DNA of 64,000 nt from Pogonophryne albipinna. Lineage: Eukaryota; Chordata; Actinopteri; Perciformes; Artedidraconidae. Shown here in pieces: positions 25,380 to 34,277 of the stretch. The translations under genes and the position numbers were made by a program. The stretch is taken from contig CM053250.1 of the NCBI GenBank assembly GCA_028583405.1, positions 40,660,230-40,724,229 of the forward strand, read 5' to 3'. The notes beneath the pieces were generated by a model. The model searched no databases, was not told the DNA's origin, and worked only from the letters and a program-made list of their open reading frames with translations. Numbering within the stretch: the stretch's first letter is position 1; each line of letters opens with the position of its first letter.

Positions 25380-25761
25380 GTGGAACCCCCCCCAATCCCG
25401 GCCGATCTACCACCAGCCTCCCGCGTCCCCCGACCCCTTCTTTGCATGTCGGCTGTTTCTCTGGATGCCACACCGGATCTGGCGTCTGCAGCTGACATGC
25501 CCCCCGGGCTGTACAGGACCATCCGGAGGGTCCTGGACATCGACGGCTGGTATCTCATGGCCACCGAGTACCTGGAGTGCCGTCGATGCAAGAAGAAGGT
25601 CGGCGGGTGGTCACAGGGCCTCATCAGTCAGCTGGCCCCCACCTACAGCTGCCTGTTCCCAGCAGTACTTACGTACAAGTGAGAGGAATTGACAACATAC
25701 CGTATATATGAATGAATGTGATGACGGAGCTGTATATAATGCTTGTTTTGTGTTTCTGCAG

Positions 25762-26086
25762 GCTGTCCTGTGACCATAGGGTGGTTACCCAGCTGAAGTC
25801 CCGCACTCTGGGCAACAGTGCCACTCAGCTGTGTAACACCCTGCGGGAGCAGCACTCAGACGCCTGGATGCGGAGAGCGATCCGGTACCTCGGCGTGTGC
25901 GAGCAGTTCCTGGCCTTGTGCAGCGTGAGGGGGCAGTTTCCACCACCGCCCCAAATGCCCACTCTGCCCTCACCCATCTGGCTGCTGACAGTCTACGGCT
26001 ACGACATAATGACGCGGCTGGATGAGTACAAGGCCAGGATCACGTCCACCTTCGGATCCATCCTGAAGATGGATTCCACCAAGAAG
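25762..26086 (+). CDS. Exon 4 of the transposase-like gene
   Basis: The acceptor is TGTTTCTGCAG and the donor AAGAAG/GTCAGT. It encodes LSCDHRVVTQLKSRTLGNSA ... and ends SIFG-like TSTFGSILKMDSTKK. The Asp in KMDSTKK is a candidate first catalytic residue of an RNase-H-like fold, by comparison with the xDxTxK motif in other transposases. About 108 residues, fully open. Confidence 0.75.
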
Positions 26087-26177
26087 GTCAGTATAGTTTG
26101 GCACAATTTCATTTTTTTCTTACAGCCGCCGTGTGTTTATGCACTCACCTTTGAACTATCTCTCTCTCTCTGTCCAG

Positions 26178-26414
26178 GTGACGAAGAAGCTCGCCGGTAC
26201 CGCTTCCGACACGGCCGCCTGGGTTACCAACGTTGGTAACGAGTACGGGCAGGTCCTCATCAGCGTCCTCACCTGCGCCGAGGGCCTGTCCAGTATGGCG
26301 GCCGGACTGATGAGGCGGTACCGACTCGCCGGGGTACCACCCCCCCAGCTGATCTATGTGGATCGGGACTGCTGCAAAAGAGACGGCGTGTCAAAGACAG
26401 CTGCCTTGTTTCAG
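26178..26414 (+). CDS. Exon 5 of the transposase-like gene
   Basis: The acceptor is CTCTGTCCAG and the donor TTTCAG/GTCTGG. 79 residues: VTKKLAGTASDTAAWVTNVG, then MAAGLMRRYRLAG and QLIYVDRDCCKRDG. YVDRDCC carries a candidate second catalytic Asp. Both splice phases are zero. Confidence 0.78.
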
Positions 26415-26560
26415 GTCTGGCTGGTCAACACTAGTACTGATAATCACAGTAGAATTATAGCAATATTATTTATCTTACACAAAATGACTATTGACCAAAG
26501 CCACGCTTTGAGAAAAATTGTACTCCAATAATCAGACAGACTTTTGTTTCCTTATCACAG

Positions 26561-27122
26561 GAGTGGGGACAGCTTGTGGTGAAATTGGACATCTGGCACC
26601 TGATGCGACGTTTCGCAGCAGGTGTCACCACAGAGAGCCACGAGCTGTACCCCGCCTTCATGAGGCAGCTGTCTCTGTGCATCTTCGAGGTGGACCCCGG
26701 AGATGCCCGCCGTCTCACTGAAGCCAAGCGGTCCCAGCTGGAGGGGAAGCACGGGATGGTCGGCCTGACCGACGCCGAGGTGATCCAGAAGATCACCAGG
26801 GAGGAGTGGAGGCTCCACTGCCGTCGTCGGACGCGTGGGGCGGAAGACACGGCGCTCCTGATCCAGGACCTCCTCCAAACCTTCGGCGGTACGGCAGGAC
26901 GCGACAGCCTCGACATCCCGTTGCTCGACCCTCTCCGCATCCAGGACATATGGAGTACGCAGAGGCTCCACCTCAGCTGCATCCAGGACCCACCTGGCGT
27001 GCAGCTGTACACGCAGACCGGCAGGCTGACAAAGGGCGGAGTCATCCTGCCGGTCTATCGCTGCGCGAGGGGCTCCACGTCTTTGGAGTCCTTCCAACTC
27101 CACCTCAACCGGTTCATCCCAG
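26561..27122 (+). CDS. Exon 6 of the transposase-like gene
   Basis: The acceptor is CTTATCACAG and the donor CCCAG/GTACAG. About 187 residues starting EWGQLVVKLDIWHLMRRFA, followed by a helical part and LHCRRRTRGAEDTALLIQDL. The LDIWHLMRRF segment is reminiscent of the Asp-His motif after the second strand in transposases that pair with a following Glu. The assignment is tentative. Confidence 0.78.
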
Positions 27123-27205
27123 GTACAGCTTGTGATAAAGTCTATCATGAATTCACATTTCACGTACATGTCAATTCATTTCTGATCTGATACCTGCTTC
27201 CTCAG

Positions 27206-27412
27206 GGACGCAGGCGAGTGCCAAGCACTTCCAGGCGTTCCTGATCGATGGACTGGTGAGGTGGAATGACGACCGCGCAGCGGCAGCTTCGGGAGAGGTG
27301 GAGCCTCTGCACTCCTACAGTGGCCACCTTAAGCACGCCCTTAACCAGAAGAGCCAAAGGGTGCTTGGCCATCAGCTGGTTAAGGACTTCACTAAGCCTG
27401 CCGAGTACACAG
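27206..27412 (+). CDS. Exon 7 of the transposase-like gene
   Basis: The acceptor is GCTTCCTCAG and the donor CACAG/GTGGGT. About 69 residues: GTQASAKHFQAFLIDGLVRW, then WNDDRAAAASGE and KDFTKPAEYT. In phase with both neighbours. Confidence 0.75.
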
Positions 27413-27516
27413 GTGGGTGATGTGAAAACCCTATTCACTTTATTCAGACATCATAACTGTGAGGAAAACGAGCATTTTGCAAATCCTTTGCTTCCTGTCT
27501 TTTTGCCGCGTGACAG

Positions 27517-27827
27517 GGGAGCTCATCGGGGTGGAGTTCCTGTACAGGCAGACAGGCAAAGTGCTTGAGGACGTCAGCTTGGACCCCGACATTCCGGACG
27601 AGGCTGCTGCCATCCAGTCGCTGGAGGAGGTGGACGAGGGTATCGAGGAAGACGTGGAGGACCCGACCGTCTTCCAGCCAGATATCCCCTCCACCAGCAC
27701 AGCAGCCCGGTCGGGTGATCCGGCTGACGCACACAGGTCTGAGCCATCCGGCCCGGCCGCCCCTCACCAACCTGACCCTCCCGAGGCCCCTGAGGCTCCT
27801 GCTCAGCAGTCCTCCTCAGACTCTGAG
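27517..27827 (+). CDS. Exon 8 of the transposase-like gene
   Basis: The acceptor is CCGCGTGACAG and the donor TCTGAG/GTAAGT. It starts GELIGVEFLYRQTGKVLEDV and then becomes acidic and Pro/Ser-rich, ending QQSSSDSE. It looks disordered after about 35 residues. Confidence 0.75.
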
Positions 27828-27939
27828 GTAAGTTCACTAACACACTGCTACTACTGATAATGATAACAATAATAATTATATGTATTCAAGACTCCACAGA
27901 AGCACTTCTCTCCTCCTCCCTCCTTCCTTTTCTCCTCAG

Positions 27940-28199
27940 GAGGAGATACAGGGTCCTGATGGCCAGCCAGGATACCAGCATGTCCTGAAGCTGGCCAAGG
28001 CCCTGCTGGAAGCCAGGAGCCTTCAGGGGCTTTCTGACAAGAGGGTGGACGAACTCATGGCCCTCTGGCAACGCCTGCCCGAGCCGGACAGGCGACGAGT
28101 CGTCTACCCTCCCAGACACCGGGAGAGTCAGCTGAAGGGGCGGTTCAAGACAGCGAAGGGGAAGAACACCTCCTGTCCTGGGAAGGAGAGTCTCCAACG
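27940..28199 (+). CDS. Exon 9 of the transposase-like gene
   Basis: The acceptor is TTCTCCTCAG and the donor CAACG/GTAAGA. It encodes EEIQGPDGQPGYQHVLKLAK, then DKRVDELMALWQRLPEPDRR and RFKTAKGKN. It looks like a basic DNA-binding helical region. Confidence 0.75.
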
Positions 28200-28281
28200 G
28201 TAAGACTCGCTTCAAATATTCCTGTTTCCTATACTAAATATTTGCTGCCTATTAACCCTCACTGTCCTCTCCGTGACTCAG

Positions 28282-28530
28282 CTGTCTTCTCGGGCTGAAC
28301 TCGGGCCCTGCAACATGGCCCAGCACCAGCCGCCTGGTAGAGGCCATTTGCAGCCAGCTCTGCCGTCTCCACCCCGCGGCCACGCGGTTCGGAGGGATCA
28401 TGAGGACTCGGTGGTTCCTCATCCTCACGGACTACGTGGCCATTAGAGAGGCAGTGCTGGCCAGCCCGAGGTTGATGGCTCAGACCGACATTCAGCTCTT
28501 TGAGCTGAACCAGAGGACCCTGTCCCAGTG
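28282..28530 (+). CDS. Exon 10 of the transposase-like gene
   Basis: The acceptor is CGTGACTCAG and the donor CAGTG/GTGAGT. It reads SRLVEAICSQLCRLHPAATR, then WFLILTDYVAIREAVLASPR and LFELNQRTLSQW. In phase with exon 11, completing a Trp codon across the junction. Confidence 0.75.
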
Positions 28531-28621
28531 GTGAGTTTAACCTGCAGCTTTGTTGGTGGTTTTGTAATCCGTACTGGGGTTTCTCTTTCCGTAAAAACAT
28601 CTGCCTGGGTTTGTCTTACAG

Positions 28622-29384
28622 GTTCTCTCGGCGCCAGAAAGACAGGGGGTTGTCTGTGCTGCTGCAGGGAACTGGCGTCGTCCCTGCAGTAGCTGTGGCT
28701 TTCCAGCCTCTCCCGGCAGCGAAAGGGCTGTCCTTTGTACAGGTGGGACAAGGACAGCCCTTCGATTACAACATCCCGGAGGTGCCGGGACCTTCAGGGG
28801 TGGGTCTGCCTGCCTCATCTGGCCACCCCCCCCCTCCTCCTCCTCTTCGGACACTGCTCCCGGCTGTCCCTCTCATGGCTGCCCCTGCTGCTCAGCCTCC
28901 TCTTCGATTAATGCTCCCGGCTGGCCCTCTCATGGCTGCCCCTCCTCCTCCTCTTCGGACACTGCTCCCAGCTGGCCCTCTCATGGCTGCCCCTCCTCCT
29001 CCTCTTCGATCACTGCTCCCAGCTGGCCCTCTCATGGCTGCCCCTGCTGCTCAGCCTCCTCTTCGGACACTGCTCCCGGCTGGCCCTCTCATGGCTGCCC
29101 CTGCTGCTCAGCCTCCTCCTCTCCGTGTGCCGAAGACAACGGCCTACAGGAAGAGGAAGGCGGCAGAGGCTGATTCTGCAAGGGGTGGGCCGTCGCCCTG
29201 GAGCAAAGCCCGTCAGCAGACGGGTCAGTACACCTGCAGCAAGTGTGGCCAGGCCAAGAGGATCGACACTGGCCACACTCGCATTGCAGGTGTGTCTTAC
29301 TGCGCGGCTGCCGGCGGGAAAACTGTGGAGGAATGGCGCGAGGAGATGAAGAGACTCAAAAGGGACCCAGCGGGGGGGGAATGA
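28622..29384 (+). CDS. Exon 11 (last) of the transposase-like gene
   Basis: The acceptor is TTGTCTTACAG. 253 residues to TGA at 29382-29384. FSRRQKDRGLSVLLQGTG opens it. From about 28836 to 29127 there are five to six repeats of an LLPAGPLMAAP-AAQPPLR unit (16-19 residues). A basic stretch then leads to CSKCGQAKRIDTGHTRIAG, a zinc-finger-like C-terminus, and WREEMKRLKRDPAGGE. Strong proline bias marks the repeats as linker. Confidence 0.8.
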
Positions 29385-29438
29385 TGGCTCTTTTTTCTTT
29401 AATTGTCTTTTATCTTTATTTATTTAAATCTATTTTAA

Positions 29439-29444
29439 AATAAA
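29439..29444 (+). terminator. Poly(A) signal of the transposase-like gene
   Basis: AATAAA lies 55 bp after the stop codon of exon 11. Confidence 0.7.
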
Positions 29445-29565
29445 ACTCTGAACTGAACTTTGTGTGGAAACTTTATTTAGAATTCATTACACAACGTCTG
29501 ATATTTGACTGAATATATATAACATATAACATGCATCATAATACAGCTGTGTAGAACAAACCTTT

Positions 29566-29800
29566 CTTTAATCAAATCAGTTTTATTGATTCAGATGTTA
29601 TGCACTTTACAGATACTCTTTGTAGTTTATCATCATCATTTACCAAAACCCCCTGTTTTAGAGTCATATGTGTCAGGCAGTGCTGGCTGAGCTCTTCCTC
29701 ATCTCTGCCACGGCTGGGGATCGAACCACGGACCTTCCGCTCCGCACGGAGCCGGGCCCACTTTCCTCTCCTTGCCCCCCTCCTTTCACAGAGAAGAATG
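29566..29800 (-). mobile_element. tRNA-derived SINE with LINE-type tail
   Basis: On the minus strand GTGGTTCGATCCCC resembles a tRNA B box. The unit ends with GTAAAGTGCAT and then AATAAAACTGATTTGATT, a LINE-like 3' tail. An A box is not clear. It interrupts the hAT fragment to its right. Confidence 0.45.
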
Positions 29801-29811
29801 GACAGGGGCCT

Positions 29812-30020
29812 ATCGACATGCTGCACCTTAATGTTTATTTTATTATATTTTGTATTTATTTGAGTGAATACATTATTCACAGTTTAATAATAATTAAAAG
29901 AAAATATGTTGTGTTTTGTGATAATTTTTTCTGCTGTACCGAAAACGTACCGAACCGAACCGTGACCTAAAAACCGAGGTACGTACCGAACCGAAATGTT
30001 TGTGAACCTTTACACCCCTA
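29812..30020 (+). mobile_element. Short hAT (BED-type) end fragment, inverted relative to copy 1
   Basis: The sequence is the reverse of the first about 200 bp of the element at 13009, ending TTTACACCCCTA at 30020. The rest of this copy is missing. Confidence 0.85.
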
Positions 30021-30212
30021 GTCAGAAGGCAATATGGTCGTCACTCGAGGAGGTGATGACCCACAAATACCGGTGGTTTTGCATGTACCATTTAAATCTG
30101 GAACTATCAGCAGATATCAAACACCCAACAATATCTTCAAAACCAATATGAGGAGGTTTTTTGCAAAGCTAAAGCTCAAATACTTTACCAAAATCAACTA
30201 AACTATGAGCTT

Positions 30213-30955
30213 TTGACCCCTTTTGGAAATGGAATTTTCCGTTACACAACAGAAGACTCAATTCAGGCCTTAAAGAACGCTTTACAAACAAGTCAGGGAG
30301 AGTTAAATGTGGTGCTATGTTGCTCAACTCATTTCGCAAAGGCATTGAGGGAGCTTAGCTTTTTGGGTCAAGATCTCCCCCCTTTCTCTGCTCCTGAGGC
30401 GCTACAGTCTCCAGTGTTAGGAAGAGCTCCAAACTCTCCGATGAGACAGCTGTTATTTCAAGAATCTCCTCTTGTCTCACATATGCATCCATTATCAGGG
30501 CAAAGCGACCCCGCTATGGGAAATCCAATGAATAGGACAGGAACACAACCAATGGGAATAACAGACTATGGAGAAAATAGGATCATTATTGAAGTAGCTG
30601 CTCCAGACCAAACTAAGTTGCTCGTTATGGGGATTTGTGGTATGTGGATTTGGTCAGAGTCCACTGGAGCTGATCTAATTATTGTTTCTGAGACTTGGCT
30701 TTCAAATAAAATATTGGATAAAGATGTCGGAATTTACGGCTTCAATATTTATCGTTCGGACCGCCCCAGGAAAGGTGGTGGCGTGGCGATTTACGTAAAA
30801 CATAATCTTGCTGCACAGGTCATCTTCTCCAAATCTGCTGTTAAGCAGTTTGAAATCTTAGCACTAAAGATTGATTTATCTGGTGGTCAGTTTTTAACTG
30901 TTGTTGGTTGCTATAGGCCTCTTCTGCTACAAACTACACATTATCCTCGCTAATG
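30213..30955 (+). pseudogene. LINE endonuclease fragment
   Basis: The last part of a 246-codon frame reads ADLIIVSETWLSNKILDKDV, GFNIYRSDRPRKGGGVAIYV and VVGCYRP. These are motifs of APE-type endonucleases in non-LTR retrotransposons. The first half of the frame has no family resemblance I recognise. No reverse transcriptase follows. Confidence 0.65.
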
Positions 30956-30961
30956 CAGCTT

Positions 30962-31171
30962 TTATCTCAATGTGTGTGGCCATAGCTCCTCCCATTGCCT
31001 ATAGTGGGTTAAAAACGGCAGGCTACATTCCTGTATTAAAAAGACATCTGACTTAAAAGAGTTGAGAAAGGATAAAACAGTCTGGGCTCTAACTCTCGAC
31101 TTTACACTTCTCACATTTATTGTTGAGACTGTGAGTGTCATGAGTATGGTTAAGATTAACAGGTACAACAT
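30962..31171 (-). pseudogene. LINE endonuclease N-terminal fragment, opposite strand
   Basis: Reads TVSTINVRSVKSRVRAQ, then FKSDVFLIQECSLPF and WEELWPH. This fits the start of an APE-type endonuclease. It abuts the plus-strand fragment and probably belongs to a different LINE family. Confidence 0.6.
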
Positions 31172-31442
31172 TTTAAACGACTAAAAGGGCTCACTGCGCT
31201 CCTGGACAACAATTTACCCAATGCAACCCCCTTTTTAAAAAAAAAAGATTTTAAATGAAAACTGTTTGCATATAAAATGTTTTAATGAAATGCGATGTTT
31301 TTTATGAAAATGGGTCTGATCTTACAGTGTACATGTATTTATTATATGAAAGCCCAAATACACTTGTGTGACAAAAAAAAATGATTTAAATATGAAAAGT
31401 ACATGAATTAAGTGACAATAAAACTTTTCCCAAAAGAAAAAA

Positions 31443-31592
31443 TCTGTTCTTATCAGTTTAATATCTGATACGTCCCCTATACGGGGACTATATATTAAAT
31501 GGATTTTTAGCACTGGGAGCTGAAAGAGGGGCTTGCCCTGTTCACTCCACGCATCGACCCGGGATTGCAGCGCCTCCGGGAACGGTGCACCC
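31443..31592 (+). ncRNA. U2 snRNA pseudogene, 5'-truncated
   Basis: It matches U2 from TCTGTTCTTATCAGTTTAAT through ATATTAAATGGATTTTT to AACGGTGCACCC, about 150 of about 190 nt. The 5' part with the branch-point-pairing GTAGTA is absent and replaced by unrelated AT-rich sequence. The Sm-site region reads GATTTTTAG. It cannot act in splicing as it stands. Confidence 0.85.
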
Positions 31593-31923
31593 ATCTCCTG
31601 CCTTGTGGAAAAACAAACAAAGACGCATCTCGAAACCAAAACAGATGGGTACAATTGAGGGCAGAAACTGCAGCACATCAGCAGCGGATCTTTTTTGGAC
31701 TCAATGCCAAAGAAGCTAAAGGTGACAAATTGAACTTGCCTTGGCTCTGGAGCGTGGCACGCAGAGTGAGGCTCACTGCAAGGGACAGAGATATTTCGAG
31801 CCCAAAGGAAGGACACACTCTGGGGATGACATTGGCACCAGAAAGTCTTTCCTGGAGCAAAGAAGCCGCCATACATGCAAGCTGTAGCCAGGTTGTCTTT
31901 GACCTTTTCTTCAACACTATAAT

Positions 31924-32013
31924 CAGGGGAGAGCGCGAACGCAGTCCCCCACTACCACAAATTATGCAGTCGAGATTCCCACATTTGGGGAATTCGCCCA
32001 CGGGAGTGCAATG
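31924..32013 (-). ncRNA. U1 snRNA 3' half, pseudogene
   Basis: On the minus strand it reads CATTGCACTCC, then TTCCCCAAATGTGGGAA, CATAATTTGTGGTAGTGGGG and GCGCTCTCCCCTG. This covers stem-loops III and IV and the Sm site. A stretch of about 15 nt in stem-loop II is deleted. The 5' splice-site-pairing end is missing. It faces the U2 remnant convergently. Confidence 0.85.
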
Positions 32014-32017
32014 TCCA

Positions 32018-32230
32018 CAGTCACTGTAGACAGTTACGCCTTCTGATTCGACAAAAGTCTACAGTCATTTCCATCCGATTGGAAGTCCACGGTCGTACTG
32101 TCCAATGGAGTTTGGAGGCGGGACTCCGACTGTAGACTTTTGGCAAATCAGAAGGCTTGACTGTCTACAGTCACTGTACTCGCATGTGATTGGAAGTCTA
32201 CAGTCGTACTGTCCAATGGAGTGTTTGGAG
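32018..32230. repeat. Inverted repeat with four CCAAT boxes
   Basis: Arms of about 50 bp, 32018-32067 and 32128-32180, contain GTAGACTTTTG and AATCAGAAGGC in inverse orientation. Between and after them are ATTGG (32081, 32190) and CCAAT (32102, 32213) motifs. It resembles a bidirectional promoter or the arms of a hairpin element. Confidence 0.55.
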
Positions 32231-34024
32231 TGGGTGGGCTCTCCGCGATGCAAATCTCCATCGAGAAAAACACCGGTATTACTACTGTATTAACAATTAG
32301 CATGAGAATAGAGAATAGATCCTTTTTGTGCACCGTGTCTATTATTAATATTATTATCTATTGTTGTGTTTTTCGCTGCTCACCGTGTCGCGTCACCGTG
32401 GACGCTAGTTAAAGGTTAGCATCGCTCAATGAAACATACTAGTTGTATAATTATGCTATAACGTTACCCACTACATTTTAAGGCTCACTTTCTGTCATTA
32501 TCTATCTAATCGCGGGTTAACCAGCCCATTACTGCTTGTGTTTACCGTTACATTACTGTAGACATTGACAGTACAGTCCGTGTCACGTTATCGTTTGTAA
32601 ACGCTAGTTATAGTTGAAAACTTGACGCTGCCATTTTGAACAGTGTCCGGTGTACTGTTTGTGATAGTACATTTGTAGCTTCTGTCATTGACATCTTTAT
32701 TGATGTATTATTACGCATTCATTCATTCATTGATCATTTTAATGATAAGGTCCCTCAAGCCTCAACCTTCTATTTTGCATTCAAAAACAGACTATTACTC
32801 ATGTATAAATATACATACACTACACGTTGATATACTTTACATAAGAGTTTATGTTGCTGTTGCCATCCTTTATACTGAATCAATGAAGGTGAATGGTTGC
32901 TCAGAAAAAGTCCCAAAGAATCCAACTGGGTTCAATAGCTGGATCATTCCTGTTCTTCTTTTGCAGTGGAGTGAGATCTCGTTGTTGTTGTTGTTGTTGT
33001 TGTTGACTTGCATAATAACAAATGTTAGTTTACAAGACGTCATTGATACCCTAACATTTGATTCATACCTGCTGATGACAAATAAATCCTGGGATCTACA
33101 AAAGTGAATGTGTTTCATGCATCTGATTTGGATCCACTTGAGCTTTTTTACCTGTGTTTACCTTAGTTTATGCTGTTGCCATCATTTATACTGAATCAAT
33201 TAAATATTTTGCCAGAAAGGTCCAACTTTAGGAATACAGAGCAGTTCTTATCACTTTAATTATCTATTTATTATGTGTAAATACTTGTATGTACATAACA
33301 AAATATGAATTATTAAATGCAATAATGGGGATTCATTTGTTTATCTAAATATAGGGACAAAGGTAGAGTGCCACATTACTTGCACAGTACACAATGTTCA
33401 GATGACTTTGCCCAAAAGCAAACACTTAAGTTGCTTGAGTCAGACTCAGAAATATTAAACCACTCATATCTCACTGAAGAAAAGACACATTTGAATGAAA
33501 TAAGCTTTATTTCAATGGAAACAATAAGTACATTAATGAATAAATAACATGAATAATGTGTGTACAAATATACATATAACACAAAATAAGTCTGTGCCTT
33601 TAGAAAGATAGAAGTGACATGTAAATATATGTCATTAGGGAGAAGAAAGAATTCTCACATCTGATTGAAAACTACAGTAATGGGAATAAATCACAACAAT
33701 GATATACTTTAATAATAATACAATTAATAATGACAGAAAACAGTAATGCTATCAATTAAATGCAAGGTGCTCTCTTATTAATACATTTGGTGAAAATAGA
33801 CCTAGTATATTTCAACTATATCAACTGATTGATTGACGACAACAACATCAAGGTGTTCACATCACATTACGACCACACGAGGGAGCCAATATCCTCATTG
33901 GCATTCTGTCAATATGTAAATGATCTCAAAGTGTCCCCTCCCATCAAATTTCATTTTTCTTTTCCTAAAGATTCGGTCCAATGGCGTCCCTCGGAATTGC
34001 ACTCCGGTAAGGCCGATCGCCATT
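32231..34024. other. Unassigned sequence between the two U1 pieces
   Basis: AT-rich, with no ORF of interest. A short TTG repeat lies at 32984-33004. A similar phrase (GCTGTTGCCATC, then ATACTGAATCAAT) occurs at 32855 and 33172. At about 33996-34007 ATTGCACTCCGG repeats a U1 motif in the opposite orientation. Confidence 0.5.
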
Positions 34025-34117
34025 CGCAGCGGTCAGCATAGCCGGGGTGCAATGGCCGAGCCTCGCCCTGGGTGAACCACCTTGGTGATCATGGTATCTC
34101 CCCTGCCAGGTAAGTAT
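34025..34117 (-). ncRNA. U1 snRNA 5' half, pseudogene
   Basis: On the minus strand it starts ATACTTACCTGGCAGGGGAG and runs through GATACCATGATCACCAAGG and CCAGGGCGAGGCT to GCTGACCGCTGCG. This covers the 5' splice-site-pairing sequence and stem-loops I and II. The 3' half with the Sm site is absent here; a different 3' half lies 2 kb away (31924-32013). Confidence 0.88.
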
Positions 34118-34277
34118 GAGTTGGACGGGTCAGAGGCAGGGCAGTCTTGCAACGACAAAGGACACGGCGTGGCGGTTCCTGCCTCTGAGCCGGCCAAAGC
34201 AGCCCATCAACCACATTTAACCCTTAAAGACAGATAAGGCTTGAAATAGACATAGGTTCCAATCGGGGGCACAAAGT

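Larger units (their letters stand above)
24018..25678 (+). pseudogene. Exon 3 of the transposase-like gene, interrupted and frameshifted
   Basis: The acceptor is TTCTCTCTCCAG and the donor TACAA/GTGAGA. Coding runs 24018-24144 (LLPVSWRAALTVEQQQWIGR ... DLNLWWN), is cut by the P-like element, and continues in the same frame at 25388 (QPPASPDPFFACRLFLWM, PHRIWRLQLTC). Near 25490 the frame shifts by +1 to GLYRTIRRVLDIDGWYLMAT and YLECRRCKKK, a Cys-x2-Cys pair. In family members I recall, there is extra sequence with more cysteines at this point, so a small deletion is likely. An ATG at 25446 opens the second frame. Confidence 0.75.
12039..29384 (+). pseudogene. Spliced transposase-like gene, DUF6729-type family, disrupted
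   Basis: At least 11 exons with GT-AG introns can be joined in phase. Without the inserted elements the locus would be about 5.1 kb. The family name is from memory of fish multicopy proteins. The function is unknown. In the middle exons KMDSTKKV, LIYVDRDCCKRD and VVKLDIWHLMRRF look like an RNase-H/DDE transposase fold. The C-terminus has CSKCGQAKRIDTGHTRIAG with a further Cys, a zinc-finger-like motif. Exon 3 is cut by a P-like element and has a +1 frame change near 25490. From the ATG at 25446 the frame stays open through eight splice junctions to the stop at 29382-29384 (1048 codons). No first exon with a start codon was identified upstream. A shortened product is possible. Whether the gene is host-domesticated or part of a mobile element is not decided. 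Confidence 0.7.

Noticed and set aside
31322..31876. 184-codon minus-strand ORF overlapping the U2 remnant
   Set aside because: It runs antisense through the U2 sequence and has no recognisable domain; taken as chance.
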